Shown here: positions 41,289 through 49,345 of the stretch, piece by piece
How positions within the stretch are numbered: the first letter of the stretch is position 1
How the letters are laid out: each line of letters begins with the position of its first letter
Origin: Pseudarthrobacter psychrotolerans
GTDB taxonomy: Bacteria; Actinomycetota; Actinomycetes; Actinomycetales; Micrococcaceae
Direction: 5' to 3'
DNA: 64,000 nt
NCBI RefSeq assembly: GCF_009911795.1
Contig: NZ_CP047898.1
Location: 2,046,001 to 2,110,000, forward strand
Notes under the pieces: model-generated
The model's input: the letters and a program-made list of their open reading frames with translations, nothing else
The model's database searches: none
Told to the model about the DNA's origin: nothing
Translations under genes and position numbers: made by a program

Positions 41289-42563
41289 CTAGGGAGCTTT
41301 CCGGGCCACCGGTGACAGGAAGAACGTGGCCACCAGCATCACCATCACGGCCAGCAGCGAGTGCAGGATGCCCACGTGTTCGGCCAGCAGCCCCAACAGC
41401 GGCGGCCCGCACAGGAACGCACCGTAGCCGATGGTGGAGACGACGGAGACGCGGGCCGCGGCCTTCGCGGGATCATCCGCCGCGGCGGACATGCCCACCG
41501 GGAAGCCCAGCGAGGCGCCGAGTCCCCAGATGGCCAGGGCCACAAACGCGAGCCAGGGAACGGGGGCAAACACAAACAGTCCGAGCCCGAACACAGCCAG
41601 TGCGGCGCACCAGCGCATCACCGGGACGCGGCCATAACGGTCCAGGACCACCGTTCCGGCGAAGCGTCCGATGGTCATAAACGTCACGAAGAGCCCGTAG
41701 CCGGCGGCTCCGGCAGCGTCGGTCTGGCCGTGCCCGTCGGCGAGGGCCAAGGCCACCCAGTCCCCTGCTGCACCTTCGGCCAGGGCCAGCCCCAGGACCA
41801 TGACACCCAGCAGCAGGGTGCGCCGGTCGCGCCAGGCCTCCGCGATCTTGCGCTTGTTGTCCAGCGGGGCCCCGGAAACGTCAGCCGGCGCGCCCGCGGT
41901 GACAATCGGGATCGGCCCGGTGAACGGGTCCTCGAAGTTGTCCGGTACATACTTCCGCTCCCCCGCAACCGGGGTGACATCCGCACGGAACCAAGCTGCC
42001 GCCGTCGTCACCGAAACGGCCACCACGACGCCGGCCGCCGCCAGGTGCCAAAACACCGGGACGGAGGCGGCTGCGGCCCACGCCCCAAGGCCCGCACCTG
42101 CCACGGTGCCGAGGCTGAACGCGCCGTGGAGCCGGGGCATGATGTGCCGGCCCACCGCGCGTTCCACCGAGGCGCCCTCAACATTGGAAGCTGTACTCCA
42201 GCTCGCAGATCCCAGCCCGATGACGGCAAGACCCACGGCCACCGCGACCGGCGTGGCCAGCACCGACGTCCCAAAACCGGCGATGGCCATGCCACAGCCC
42301 ACCATGATGGCGCCGGCGCGGATGGTCCGTTTGGAACCCAGGCGGAGCACGATCAGCCCCGACGCGGACACCGAAACGAACGATCCCAGGGTCATGCACA
42401 GCAACAGCAGCCCGACAGTCCCGGGGGTCAGATCCAGCCCGTCGCGGATTGCCGGAAGCCTGGAAACCCAGGACGCGAAGGCCAGTCCGCTGCCGGCATA
42501 GGCCACCACCACGGCATTGCGCCAGGCAGTGACCTCGGCAGCGGCGGTTGTGTTGGCGGTCAA
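41289..42563 (-). CDS. MFS transporter (YbjJ-like)
   Basis: A 424-residue 12-helix major facilitator. The N-terminal half has YAGSGLAFASWVSRLPAIRD and GLIVLRLGSKRTIRAGAIMV; the middle loop carries the cytoplasmic DNFEDPFTGPIPIVTAGAP. The second half includes VVLDRYGRVPVMRWCAALAV and GFPVGMSAAADDPAKAAARV. It resembles the YbjJ/fucose permease branch, whose substrates are mostly unknown. It starts 4 nt after the MaoC gene and ends 22 nt before murB, so it is part of a run of same-strand genes. Confidence 0.85.
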   Translation of the reverse strand: MTANTTAAAEVTAWRNAVVVAYAGSGLAFASWVSRLPAIRDGLDLTPGTVGLLLLCMTLGSFVSVSASGLIVLRLGSKRTIRAGAIMVGCGMAIAGFGTSVLATPVAVAVGLAVIGLGSASWSTASNVEGASVERAVGRHIMPRLHGAFSLGTVAGAGLGAWAAAASVPVFWHLAAAGVVVAVSVTTAAAWFRADVTPVAGERKYVPDNFEDPFTGPIPIVTAGAPADVSGAPLDNKRKIAEAWRDRRTLLLGVMVLGLALAEGAAGDWVALALADGHGQTDAAGAAGYGLFVTFMTIGRFAGTVVLDRYGRVPVMRWCAALAVFGLGLFVFAPVPWLAFVALAIWGLGASLGFPVGMSAAADDPAKAAARVSVVSTIGYGAFLCGPPLLGLLAEHVGILHSLLAVMVMLVATFFLSPVARKAP

Positions 42564-42567
42564 AGGA

Positions 42568-43005
42568 TCATGAAAGCCTGACGACGGCCTGGGCCTTCAT
42601 CAGCACTTTCTGGCCGGCAGCAACCACGGTGAGGTCAATGCGGGCGGTGCCCGCCTCTGCGTCGAGCTTTCCGATGGCGCCGCTGACGTCAATGGTGGCC
42701 CCGGCCTCCGTGGTTCCGGTGGTGTCCGTGACCAGGACCGGCTTGGTGAAGCGGGTCTGGAAGTCGACGACGGCGGCGGGGTCGCCTGCCCAGTCGGTCA
42801 CCAGCTGCACGGCGGCACCCATGGTGAACATACCGTGGGCAATGACGCCGGGCAGTTCCACGCCGGTGGCGAAGGCTTCGTTCCAGTGGATGGGGTTGAA
42901 GTCGCCGGAGGCGCCGGCGTACTTGACCAGGTCGGTGCGGGTGACCTCGACGGTGCGGCTGCCGATGTCCTGGCCGGCGCTGAGTTCGTGGATGCTGGGG
43001 CTCAT
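42568..43005 (-). CDS. MaoC-like dehydratase (HadB type)
   Basis: A 145-residue single hot-dog protein with the hydratase 2 motif DFNPIHWNEAFATGVELPGV and IAHGMFTMG, including the catalytic Asp and His. It lies 2 nt after its HadA-like partner, and such HadA/HadB pairs form heterodimeric (3R)-hydroxyacyl dehydratases. As Arthrobacter does not make mycolic acids, the role is probably in general fatty acid or acyl metabolism; this is inference. Near murB, as in several actinobacteria. Confidence 0.9.
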   Translation of the reverse strand: MSPSIHELSAGQDIGSRTVEVTRTDLVKYAGASGDFNPIHWNEAFATGVELPGVIAHGMFTMGAAVQLVTDWAGDPAAVVDFQTRFTKPVLVTDTTGTTEAGATIDVSGAIGKLDAEAGTARIDLTVVAAGQKVLMKAQAVVRLS

Positions 43006-43007
43006 GG

Positions 43008-43469
43008 TTACTGTCCCTCTCCGCGGACGAGGATGGATGACGTGGTAGTGGCGACTGACTCGCGCGAATCGTCTGCTGCGAGGGCGAAAATCTCCTGGCG
43101 GGTGGTGATCATGGCGCCGCCGCCCATGGCACGGACACCGTCAACGTGCAGTTCGGCAACCAGGCGGTCGCCGGCAAGGATGGGGCGGTGGTGGATGAAG
43201 CGCTGGTCGGCGTGGACCACTCGGGAGAAGTCGATGCCGGCATCCGGATCCTCGATCAGCTGGGCATCGGCGCGCTGGGCGATGATGATGGCAAACGTGG
43301 GCGGTGCCACCAGGTCTTTGTGCCCCAGGGCCTTGGCGGCCTCGACGTCGAAGTGGGCTGGGTGCGTGGCCTTGACCGCGCGGGCGAACTCGCGGATCTT
43401 CTCGCGGCCGACGTCGTAAACCTCTGCGGCAGGGTAGCTGCGGCCCTGCAGGTCCGGATTGATAGTCAT
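43008..43469 (-). CDS. HadA-like non-catalytic hot-dog dehydratase subunit
   Basis: A 153-residue protein of the FAS1-like dehydratase group. The start ATG 43469 (MTINPDLQGRSYPAAEVYDV) fits the family. The N-terminal region GREKIREFARAVKATHPAHF and KDLVAPPTFAIIIAQRA are typical of HadA and HadC, which lack the hydratase motif and supply the substrate channel, while the MaoC partner supplies the catalytic residues. The two genes are separated by 2 nt. Confidence 0.88.
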   Translation of the reverse strand: MTINPDLQGRSYPAAEVYDVGREKIREFARAVKATHPAHFDVEAAKALGHKDLVAPPTFAIIIAQRADAQLIEDPDAGIDFSRVVHADQRFIHHRPILAGDRLVAELHVDGVRAMGGGAMITTRQEIFALAADDSRESVATTTSSILVRGEGQ

Positions 43470-43544
43470 GGAATCAAGCCTAGCGTCACGCGTCCGGGCG
43501 CCCGCGCTGATGACATGGGGCAGCACAGGATTACCACTACGGTA

Positions 43545-43558
43545 TGATGAAAACATCA
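43545..43558. promoter_or_regulatory. Candidate ArsR-type operator upstream of ArsR-SulP pair
   Basis: TGATG-AAAA-CATCA is a perfect inverted repeat located 58 nt upstream of the ArsR start, within the intergenic space divergent to the HadA-like gene. Its form (two 5-nt arms, 4-nt spacer) resembles the ArsR boxes of the arsenic island. Proposed autoregulatory site. Confidence 0.5.
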
Positions 43559-43615
43559 ATTCATCAATTCACGGCCGTAGCTCCGCTCGGCGGTGACGAG
43601 AAAGCACAGGCAGCG

Positions 43616-43992
43616 ATGATTTCGGCAGCGCAATCCCCTTATATGAGATCAAGGCAAACCTGTTCAAGGCCCTCGCCCACCCGGCGCGGATCCGCGTACT
43701 CGAGCTGCTGTCCGCGGCGCCGGACAGCTCGGGCACCGTCAGCTACCTGCTGTCCGAGACGGGCCTCGAGGCATCCCACCTTTCCCAGCATCTCGCCACC
43801 CTGCGCCGGAACGGGGTGGTGACCTCGGTCCGTTCCGCAAACACCGTGACCTACCGATTGGCCCACCCGAAGATCGCCGAATTGCTGGCCATCGCACGGA
43901 CCTTCCTCCTCGACAGCCTGACCGATTCCAACGAACAGCTCAAACTCGCGCAGGGACTGCCCAGCGAGCATCTGAAGGGTTCAAATTCATGA
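43616..43992 (+). pseudogene. ArsR-family winged-helix repressor, frameshifted at codon 9
   Basis: A 125-residue ArsR-type regulator after correction. It starts MISAAQSP from ATG 43616. At the C4 run 43635-43638 the frame slips; the correct continuation is LYEIKANLFKALAHPARIRV, then SETGLEASHLSQHLATLRRN (the recognition helix) and RSANTVTYRLAHPKIAELLA. One added C makes it continuous. Cys residues of metal-sensing ArsR are lacking, so the signal is probably not a metal. The stop overlaps the SulP start (ATGA). Confidence 0.82.
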
Positions 43993-45650
43993 GTGCTGCC
44001 ATGGCGCATCTCAGCCGGTTCCTGCCGTCCCGCCGCGACTATGACGGGCTGCGTTCGTCCTGGAAAACGGATCTGCTGGCCGGCATCACCGTGGGGATTG
44101 TGGCCTTGCCGCTGGCTTTGGCCTTCGGAGTGAGTTCAGGCGTCGGCGCCGAAGCCGGACTCATCACCGCCGTCGTGGCCGGCCTCGTCGCTGCGGTCAT
44201 GGGCGGCTCGCACGTCCAGGTCTCCGGCCCCACCGGCGCGATGGTCGTGGTGCTGGCCCCGGTGGTCGCCACGCACGGCGTCGGCAGCATCGCATTGGTC
44301 TCCCTGATCGCAGGGCTCCTGGTGGCCATCCTGGGCATCAGCGGGCTGGGCCGGGCGGTGGCCTTCATCCCGTGGCCGGTAGTGGAGGGCTTCACGCTCG
44401 GCATCGCCGCAATCATCTTCCTCCAGCAGGTCCCCATGGCCACCGGCACCGCGGGGATACCGGGCCACAACACCCTGCTGGCCGCCGTCGAGAGCGCCTC
44501 CCAGGCCACCTTGCCCGCAGTTCTTCAGACGCTCGGCGTCGTGGTGGGTGTGGCCGCCGTGATGCTCCTGCTCCCGAAGCTGAACAAGGCCCTGCCCGCG
44601 AGCCTGGTCGCAGTGCTGCTGGCCACCGTGGCGGCCGAGCTCCTGCAGCTGGACATTCCACGGATCGGCGCCCTCCCGCATTCCCTGTCCGCACCGTCGA
44701 TGCCGTCCCTTGATCCGGCAGCGCTGGGCGGGCTGCTGATGCCCGCGGTGTCCATTGCGATACTTGCCGCTATCGAGTCCCTGCTGTCCGCACGGGTAGC
44801 AGCCGGCCTGGTTGGCCCTGACGGGAGGCCCTCCGGGGCGTACAGTCCGGACCGGGAACTCATGGGGCAAGGGCTGGCCTCCGTTGCGGCGGGGTTCTTC
44901 GGCGGCATGCCGGCCACAGGCGCCATCGCCCGGACCGCGGTCAATGTACGCTCCGGAGCCAAGACCCGGCTCGCTGCGATTGTTCACGCGCTCGTGCTGT
45001 TGGCCATCATCTACCTGGCAGCCGGCCTGGTAGGAAAGATCCCGCTGGCGGTCCTGGCCGGAATCCTGATGGTCACGGCAACCCGCATGGTGTCACGGCA
45101 CACGGTCACTGCCATCATGCGCTCCACCCGAGCCGACGCCTTCGTGTTCATCCTGACGGCGCTTATTACCGTGGCCTTCGACCTGATCGTGGCCATCGAG
45201 ATCGGGCTTGTCGCCGCGGCCCTCTTTACGCTGCGGAAGTTCGCCACGCTCAGCAGCGTAAAGCGTGAAGAGATTCCGGGACCGCACGAGGAGGGGGACG
45301 AGCACATCGCGCTCTTCAGGCTGGACGGGGCCATGTTCTTCGGCGCCGCGGAACGCGTCCTGCAGGAAATCAGCCAGGTCCGGGACATCCAGGTGGCAAT
45401 CATCCGACTGTCACAGGTCCGGATGCTCGACGCCACCGGAGCCCACATGCTGGTGGAGGTCATCTCGGCGCTGGAGCTGCGCGGCGTGACAGTCCTGCTG
45501 AAAGGTGTTCAGCCCCAGCACCTCGAGCTCGTGACCAACGTCGGCGTCATCCGCTCACTGCGGCATCACAAGCACCTGTTCACGTCCCTGCCCGAGGCTG
45601 TGGAGCACGCCCGCAGCCACGTTCTCCGGAACGCTGCCGCTAACGCTTGA
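43989..45650 (+). CDS. SulP-family anion transporter with STAS domain
   Basis: A 553-residue inner-membrane anion transporter, likely for sulfate, bicarbonate or another oxyanion. The membrane domain starts WKTDLLAGITVGIVALPLAL and contains GPTGAMVVVLAPVVATHG, with 10-14 helices. The cytoplasmic STAS domain occupies the C-terminus (about 430-550), including VRMLDATGAHMLVEVISALE. The ArsR partner is translationally coupled (ATGA), which suggests that the transporter is induced by the ArsR signal. The ion cannot be assigned from sequence. Confidence 0.9.
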   Translation: MSAAMAHLSRFLPSRRDYDGLRSSWKTDLLAGITVGIVALPLALAFGVSSGVGAEAGLITAVVAGLVAAVMGGSHVQVSGPTGAMVVVLAPVVATHGVGSIALVSLIAGLLVAILGISGLGRAVAFIPWPVVEGFTLGIAAIIFLQQVPMATGTAGIPGHNTLLAAVESASQATLPAVLQTLGVVVGVAAVMLLLPKLNKALPASLVAVLLATVAAELLQLDIPRIGALPHSLSAPSMPSLDPAALGGLLMPAVSIAILAAIESLLSARVAAGLVGPDGRPSGAYSPDRELMGQGLASVAAGFFGGMPATGAIARTAVNVRSGAKTRLAAIVHALVLLAIIYLAAGLVGKIPLAVLAGILMVTATRMVSRHTVTAIMRSTRADAFVFILTALITVAFDLIVAIEIGLVAAALFTLRKFATLSSVKREEIPGPHEEGDEHIALFRLDGAMFFGAAERVLQEISQVRDIQVAIIRLSQVRMLDATGAHMLVEVISALELRGVTVLLKGVQPQHLELVTNVGVIRSLRHHKHLFTSLPEAVEHARSHVLRNAAANA

Positions 45651-45864
45651 GGTTCTTCCGGATGGTCTGGCCCCGCACCACAATCCCGACGATGTGCAAG
45701 ACCAGGCCCAGTCCGATGACGGCAAGGGACGCCATGGCGAGGTCACGGTTGTTGGTGGTGTTGCCCACCAGGTTCAGGATGATCCCGACGCCGATGAGGC
45801 CCATGGCGCCGAATACCAGGACTTTGTACGAGGTGGGCGCTGACTCCCAGAATTCTTTGAGCAC
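45640..45864 (-). CDS. Small two-helix membrane protein
   Basis: A 74-residue protein, MLKEFWESAPTSYKVLVFGA at the N-terminus, with two membrane helices and a basic end, VVRGQTIRKNLKR. The stop lies inside the end of the SulP gene (11-base convergent overlap). No family is recognised. Confidence 0.65.
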   Translation of the reverse strand: MLKEFWESAPTSYKVLVFGAMGLIGVGIILNLVGNTTNNRDLAMASLAVIGLGLVLHIVGIVVRGQTIRKNLKR

Positions 45865-45956
45865 CGTGACAGTCTACCGAGCAGGTTCAGAACAGCGATT
45901 CCTGCACGGCCGGGCTGCCGCCGTCGTGCCCGACCGACTGCGCCGGGGCGCCATCC

Positions 45957-46001
45957 CAAAAGACCCCGTGAACCAGATAGCGGGTATCGGTCACGGGGTC
46001 T
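45957..46001 (-). terminator. Terminator of CitE-like gene
   Basis: On the minus strand AGACCCCGTGA / TCACGGGGTCT (11-bp arms, 19-nt loop) is followed by TTTTGGG, about 27 nt downstream of the CitE-like stop. Confidence 0.75.
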
Positions 46002-46027
46002 CCTGTGCTTTGGGTGTACGGGTGGCG

Positions 46028-46891
46028 CTACAGCGCCGGCTGCACGCCGAACGCTACCGCGAGCTTCATGATCTTTTCGGCACGGCCCAGGCGGGGCAGG
46101 TCCGAGCCGTCGCGGATGACGCGGCCGTTGGCTTCGAAGTCGGACATAAAGTCCGTGGCCCAGGCGACGTCCGACGGCGTGGGGCTGATGACTTCGTTGA
46201 TGACGTTGGTCTGGTCGATGGCCAGGCACAGCTTGCCGGTCATCCCCATCATCACGGTGATGCCGGTCTGCTCGCGCAGGATGGGGTGGTTGGTGCCCAC
46301 TGTGGGGCCGTCAATGGGGCCCGGCAGGTTGCCAACGCGGCTGGCAACCACCAGTTTCGCGCGCGGGTAGGCCATGGCCTCGGGGGTGGCCGCCATGCCG
46401 GTGTCGCGGCGGAAGTCGCCGGAGCCGAAGGCCAGGCGGAAAGCGCCCTGGGCCCTTGCGATGTGGTTGGCTTCCTCGATGCCGAGCGCAGATTCCACGA
46501 GCGGAATGACCGGCGTCTTGCCGTCCATCCGGTGGAAGCTTTCGGTCACCTGGTCAGCTGATTCGGTCTTGGCGAGCATCACGCCGAGCAGTCCCGGGGT
46601 ACCGCGCAGCCCTGCAAGGTCATCGGCCCAGAACGGGCTGGTGGCATCGTTGACGCGGACCCAGGCCTGGCCGCCGCCGCTGAGCCAGTCAATCACGTGT
46701 CCGCGCGCCTCGTCCTTTTGCGACGGGTCCACGGCGTCCTCGATGTCGAGGATGATCGAGTCAGCGCGCGAAACAGCCGACTGGTCAAACAGTTCGGTTT
46801 TCATGGCGTTGACCAGGAGCCACGAACGGGCGATTTCTGCTGGGATGTTGCGCTTTGCGCGTAAGGTCTCGGTGGCGGTGGGTGACGTCAT
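46028..46891 (-). CDS. HpcH/HpaI aldolase / citrate lyase beta-like protein
   Basis: A 287-residue CitE-like lyase that probably cleaves or forms a CoA-linked or free beta-hydroxy acid. Visible motifs are RADSIILDIEDAVDPSQKDE (metal and substrate acid residues) and QAWVRVNDATSPFWADDL, plus PVIPLVESALGIEEANHIAR and FRLAFGSGDFRRDTGM. No citrate lyase alpha or gamma subunit is nearby, so it is a stand-alone family member such as citramalyl- or malyl-CoA lyase-like. The substrate is unknown. Confidence 0.85.
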   Translation of the reverse strand: MTSPTATETLRAKRNIPAEIARSWLLVNAMKTELFDQSAVSRADSIILDIEDAVDPSQKDEARGHVIDWLSGGGQAWVRVNDATSPFWADDLAGLRGTPGLLGVMLAKTESADQVTESFHRMDGKTPVIPLVESALGIEEANHIARAQGAFRLAFGSGDFRRDTGMAATPEAMAYPRAKLVVASRVGNLPGPIDGPTVGTNHPILREQTGITVMMGMTGKLCLAIDQTNVINEVISPTPSDVAWATDFMSDFEANGRVIRDGSDLPRLGRAEKIMKLAVAFGVQPAL

Positions 46892-46982
46892 GCTACTACC
46901 GTATCTGCCCGGGCACCGCCAGCGCTAAGCCATTGTGCCGGACGTGCCGAACAATACAGATACGACCGGATCACGGAAGTGC

Positions 46983-47405
46983 TCAGTTGCCTGTGAGCTC
47001 CGCGTAAAGCTTCCGGACGCGTGTGTTGATGTCGTCGCGGACGAGGTGCATTCGTTCCATGCCTTCGATGCCCCGGGTGGAAGGTTCGTCGGTTTCCCAT
47101 GTTTCGAAGCGGGTGCCTTCGCGGGATTCCAGTTTGGCTTCGGTGCCCAGCACGATAACGACATCGACGGCGTCGAGCACCTCGTCGGTGACCGGTTTGG
47201 GGTGCTCGCCTGCGAGGTCGATGCCGAGCTCGTTCAGGGATTCCACGGCCTGGTTGTTCAGCGAGCTGCCCGGCTTGGTGCCTGCCGAATAAACGGTGAC
47301 GGCGTCCCCGGCGAGGTCCCGCATGAGACCGGCCGCCAGTTGGGACTTGCCGCCGTTCTTGCTGCAAACGAACAGGATGCGGGGAGTCGTGGTGCTTTCG
47401 GTCAT
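46983..47405 (-). CDS. arsC1: Arsenate reductase, mycothiol/mycoredoxin type (ArsC1-like)
   Basis: A 140-residue low-molecular-weight phosphatase-fold arsenate reductase. The start ATG 47405 overlaps the flavoprotein stop (ATGA). The P-loop reads VCSKNGGKSQLAAGLM: the nucleophile Cys14 is kept but the usual Arg of CX5R is Lys. This NGGKS form matches the Corynebacterium ArsC1/C2 enzymes, in which arsenate forms an adduct with mycothiol that mycoredoxin resolves. Only one Cys is present, consistent with a monothiol mechanism. mshD at 31 kb supports a mycothiol host. Confidence 0.88.
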   Translation of the reverse strand: MTESTTTPRILFVCSKNGGKSQLAAGLMRDLAGDAVTVYSAGTKPGSSLNNQAVESLNELGIDLAGEHPKPVTDEVLDAVDVVIVLGTEAKLESREGTRFETWETDEPSTRGIEGMERMHLVRDDINTRVRKLYAELTGN

Positions 47406-48832
47406 GAGTTGGTGTCTTCTTTCTGTTCTGCGGAGCGGCCGTGGACCAGCCCCGTGGGGAATCCAATGAGGACCGGTTCCGGTGCGGCGCAACAGCCGCT
47501 CTCAGCCGAGCCGGCAAGATCTGCTGTCGAGGCCGCGGGGACGTCGCAACTGGTGCCGCTGTCGGTGGAGCAGACCCCGGTTTCGGGCAGTTCGAGGTGG
47601 ACGGTGTCGGCGGCTTCGCGGTCGCCGGCGAGGGCTGCGGCGACGGACCTGACCTGTTCGTAGCCGGTGGCCAGCAGGAAGGTCGGGGCACGTCCATAGG
47701 ACTTCATGCCGACGATGTAGAAGTCTTTCTCCGGGTGGGCGAGCAGCCTGGCGCCGTGCGGCTGGACCGTGCCGCAAGAGTGGAATTCAGGGTCGATCAG
47801 CGGGCCCAGCTCGACAGGCGCTTCGACCGCGGGGTCAAGGTTGAGCCGGAGTTCGCGCAGGATGTCCAGGTCGGGGCGGAAGCCTGTGCAGGGGATGATG
47901 ACGTCGGTGTCCAGGGTGCGTCCGTCGACAGCTTCGACGCTCACGTGAGTGTCCAGGGTCTTCAGGGAGGAAATCCCGAAGCCGGTGAGCAGTTCGATGG
48001 TTCCGGCCTCCACGAGCCGGCGGAGCCGGGATCCGAGCTGGCCGCGGGCGGGCAGGCCGTCCGAGTCTCCGCCGCCGTAAACCTTTTCCGCGGATGCTCC
48101 GCGCACGGCCCACAGGATGGTGGTTCCGGGTTCTTCCTTGGCGAGGTCTGCCAGGTTGATCAGGGTATTCGCGGCCGAATGCCCGGCCCCCACGACCAGG
48201 ACGCGGCGGCCCGCGAAGGAGGCACGGTCCCGTCCTGTGACGTCCGGCAGCGGAGCGGAGATCCTCGCCGCAGCCGTGTTCTCGCCGATGGCGGGCAGGC
48301 CGGAGGTTCCGAGCGGGTTGCGGGTGGACCAGGTGCCGGACGCGTCGATGACGGCTGCCACGGTATGGTCGCGGACCTCGCCGCCGGCGTGTTCGACCCG
48401 GACGATGAAGGGTGTGGTCGCGCGGTTGCGGGTGTGGGTCTTGTCCATGCCGGCGCGGGTCACGGCGATGACCCTGGAACCTGTCTGCAGCCGGGTACTG
48501 ATAGCCGGGAGTGCGGCCAGCGGGGCCAGGTAGTTATCGATCAGTTCCCCGCCGTATGGAAGGGCCGTGGGCCGGGGTGACTCCCATCTGTCGGCTTCGA
48601 GCAGGCGGACGGCGGCGGCGTCGAGGTTGAACCGCCACGGCGAGAACAGCCGGATGTGGCGCCACTGCTCAATGGTGGCTCCCGCCGTCGGGCCTGCTTC
48701 GAAGATCAGCGGCTCGAGGCCGCTTTCGAGCAGGTGGGCCGCCGTGGCGAGCCCGACGGGGCCGGCGCCGATAACTGCGACGGGAAGGTCCTTCACCGGA
48801 TCCACGCTGTCCCCTGACCCTGTCGTGTTCAT
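47402..48832 (-). CDS. FAD/NAD(P)-binding oxidoreductase of ars operon with Cys-rich C-terminal tail
   Basis: A 476-residue flavoprotein with two Rossmann signatures, VIGAGPVGLATAAHLLESGL (FAD, near residue 19) and VLVVGAGHSAANTLINLADL (NAD(P), about 210). Similar flavin-dependent oxidoreductases, some named ArsO, occur in ars clusters. The distinctive part is the C-terminal 60 residues with Cys421, Cys429 and the CC pair 447-448 in ESGCCAAPEP, a plausible arsenite or organoarsenical binding site. It lies between two arsC genes with one-base and four-base overlaps, so it is translated with them. Its catalytic role is unproven. Confidence 0.82.
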   Translation of the reverse strand: MNTTGSGDSVDPVKDLPVAVIGAGPVGLATAAHLLESGLEPLIFEAGPTAGATIEQWRHIRLFSPWRFNLDAAAVRLLEADRWESPRPTALPYGGELIDNYLAPLAALPAISTRLQTGSRVIAVTRAGMDKTHTRNRATTPFIVRVEHAGGEVRDHTVAAVIDASGTWSTRNPLGTSGLPAIGENTAAARISAPLPDVTGRDRASFAGRRVLVVGAGHSAANTLINLADLAKEEPGTTILWAVRGASAEKVYGGGDSDGLPARGQLGSRLRRLVEAGTIELLTGFGISSLKTLDTHVSVEAVDGRTLDTDVIIPCTGFRPDLDILRELRLNLDPAVEAPVELGPLIDPEFHSCGTVQPHGARLLAHPEKDFYIVGMKSYGRAPTFLLATGYEQVRSVAAALAGDREAADTVHLELPETGVCSTDSGTSCDVPAASTADLAGSAESGCCAAPEPVLIGFPTGLVHGRSAEQKEDTNS

Positions 48833-49254
48833 CAGCTGTTCGCCGGGATCAGGGACTCGATGAGCCCTTCGATGCGGGTCTTGATCTCGTCGCGGATGGG
48901 GCGGACGGCGTCCACGCCCTGGCCGGCCGGATCCTCCAGGACCCAGTCCTCGTAGCGCTTACCGGGGAAGTACGGGCACTCGTCGCCGCAACCCATGGTG
49001 ATCACGACATCGGATTCCTTGACGGCCTCGGTGGTGAGGACCTTGGGGATCTCGGCGGACATGTCGATGCCGAGCTCTTCCATGGCCTCGACGGCGGCCG
49101 GGTTGACGTTGCCGGCAGGCTGGGAACCGGCGGAGCGGACCTCGATCCCGCCCTGGGAAAGCGTCGTGAGGAAAGCGGCTGCCATCTGCGAACGCCCGGC
49201 ATTGTGGACGCAGACGAACAGGACGGAGGGCTTCTTGGCGGTTTCGGTGCTCAC
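48832..49254 (-). CDS. arsC: Arsenate reductase, LMW-phosphatase type
   Basis: A 140-residue arsenate reductase with the canonical P-loop VCVHNAGRSQMAAAFL (Cys15, Arg21) and a second redox site GCGDECPYFPGKRYEDWVLE (Cys89, Cys93), as in thioredoxin-coupled ArsC. It ends LEDPAGQGVDAVRPIRDEIK, normal for the family. It is the first gene of the three-gene ars operon and is preceded by two ArsR-box palindromes. Coupled by TGATG to the flavoprotein. Confidence 0.93.
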   Translation of the reverse strand: MSTETAKKPSVLFVCVHNAGRSQMAAAFLTTLSQGGIEVRSAGSQPAGNVNPAAVEAMEELGIDMSAEIPKVLTTEAVKESDVVITMGCGDECPYFPGKRYEDWVLEDPAGQGVDAVRPIRDEIKTRIEGLIESLIPANS

Positions 49255-49275
49255 GTGGTTCTCCTGAAGTCATAA

Positions 49276-49330
49276 CATTGATAGTTATCGATACAGTGAG
49301 TATCTGGCCATAGATTGATGGTTGTCAATA
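49276..49330. promoter_or_regulatory. Two ArsR-type operator boxes before arsC operon
   Basis: CATTGAT-AGTT-ATCGATA (49276-49293) and ATTGAT-GGTT-GTCAATA (49314-49330) are imperfect inverted repeats with the same 4-nt spacing as the box before the arsR gene at 50855-50872. The centres are about 37 nt apart. They lie in the 91-nt gap upstream of arsC on the minus strand and are probable repressor sites of that operon. Confidence 0.7.
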
Positions 49331-49345
49331 TTCGAATGGAGTGGC

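Noticed and set aside
46892..46982. ATTGT...ACAAT inverted repeat before the CitE-like gene
   Set aside because: Short arms with mismatches and no consistent position; not distinguishable from chance.
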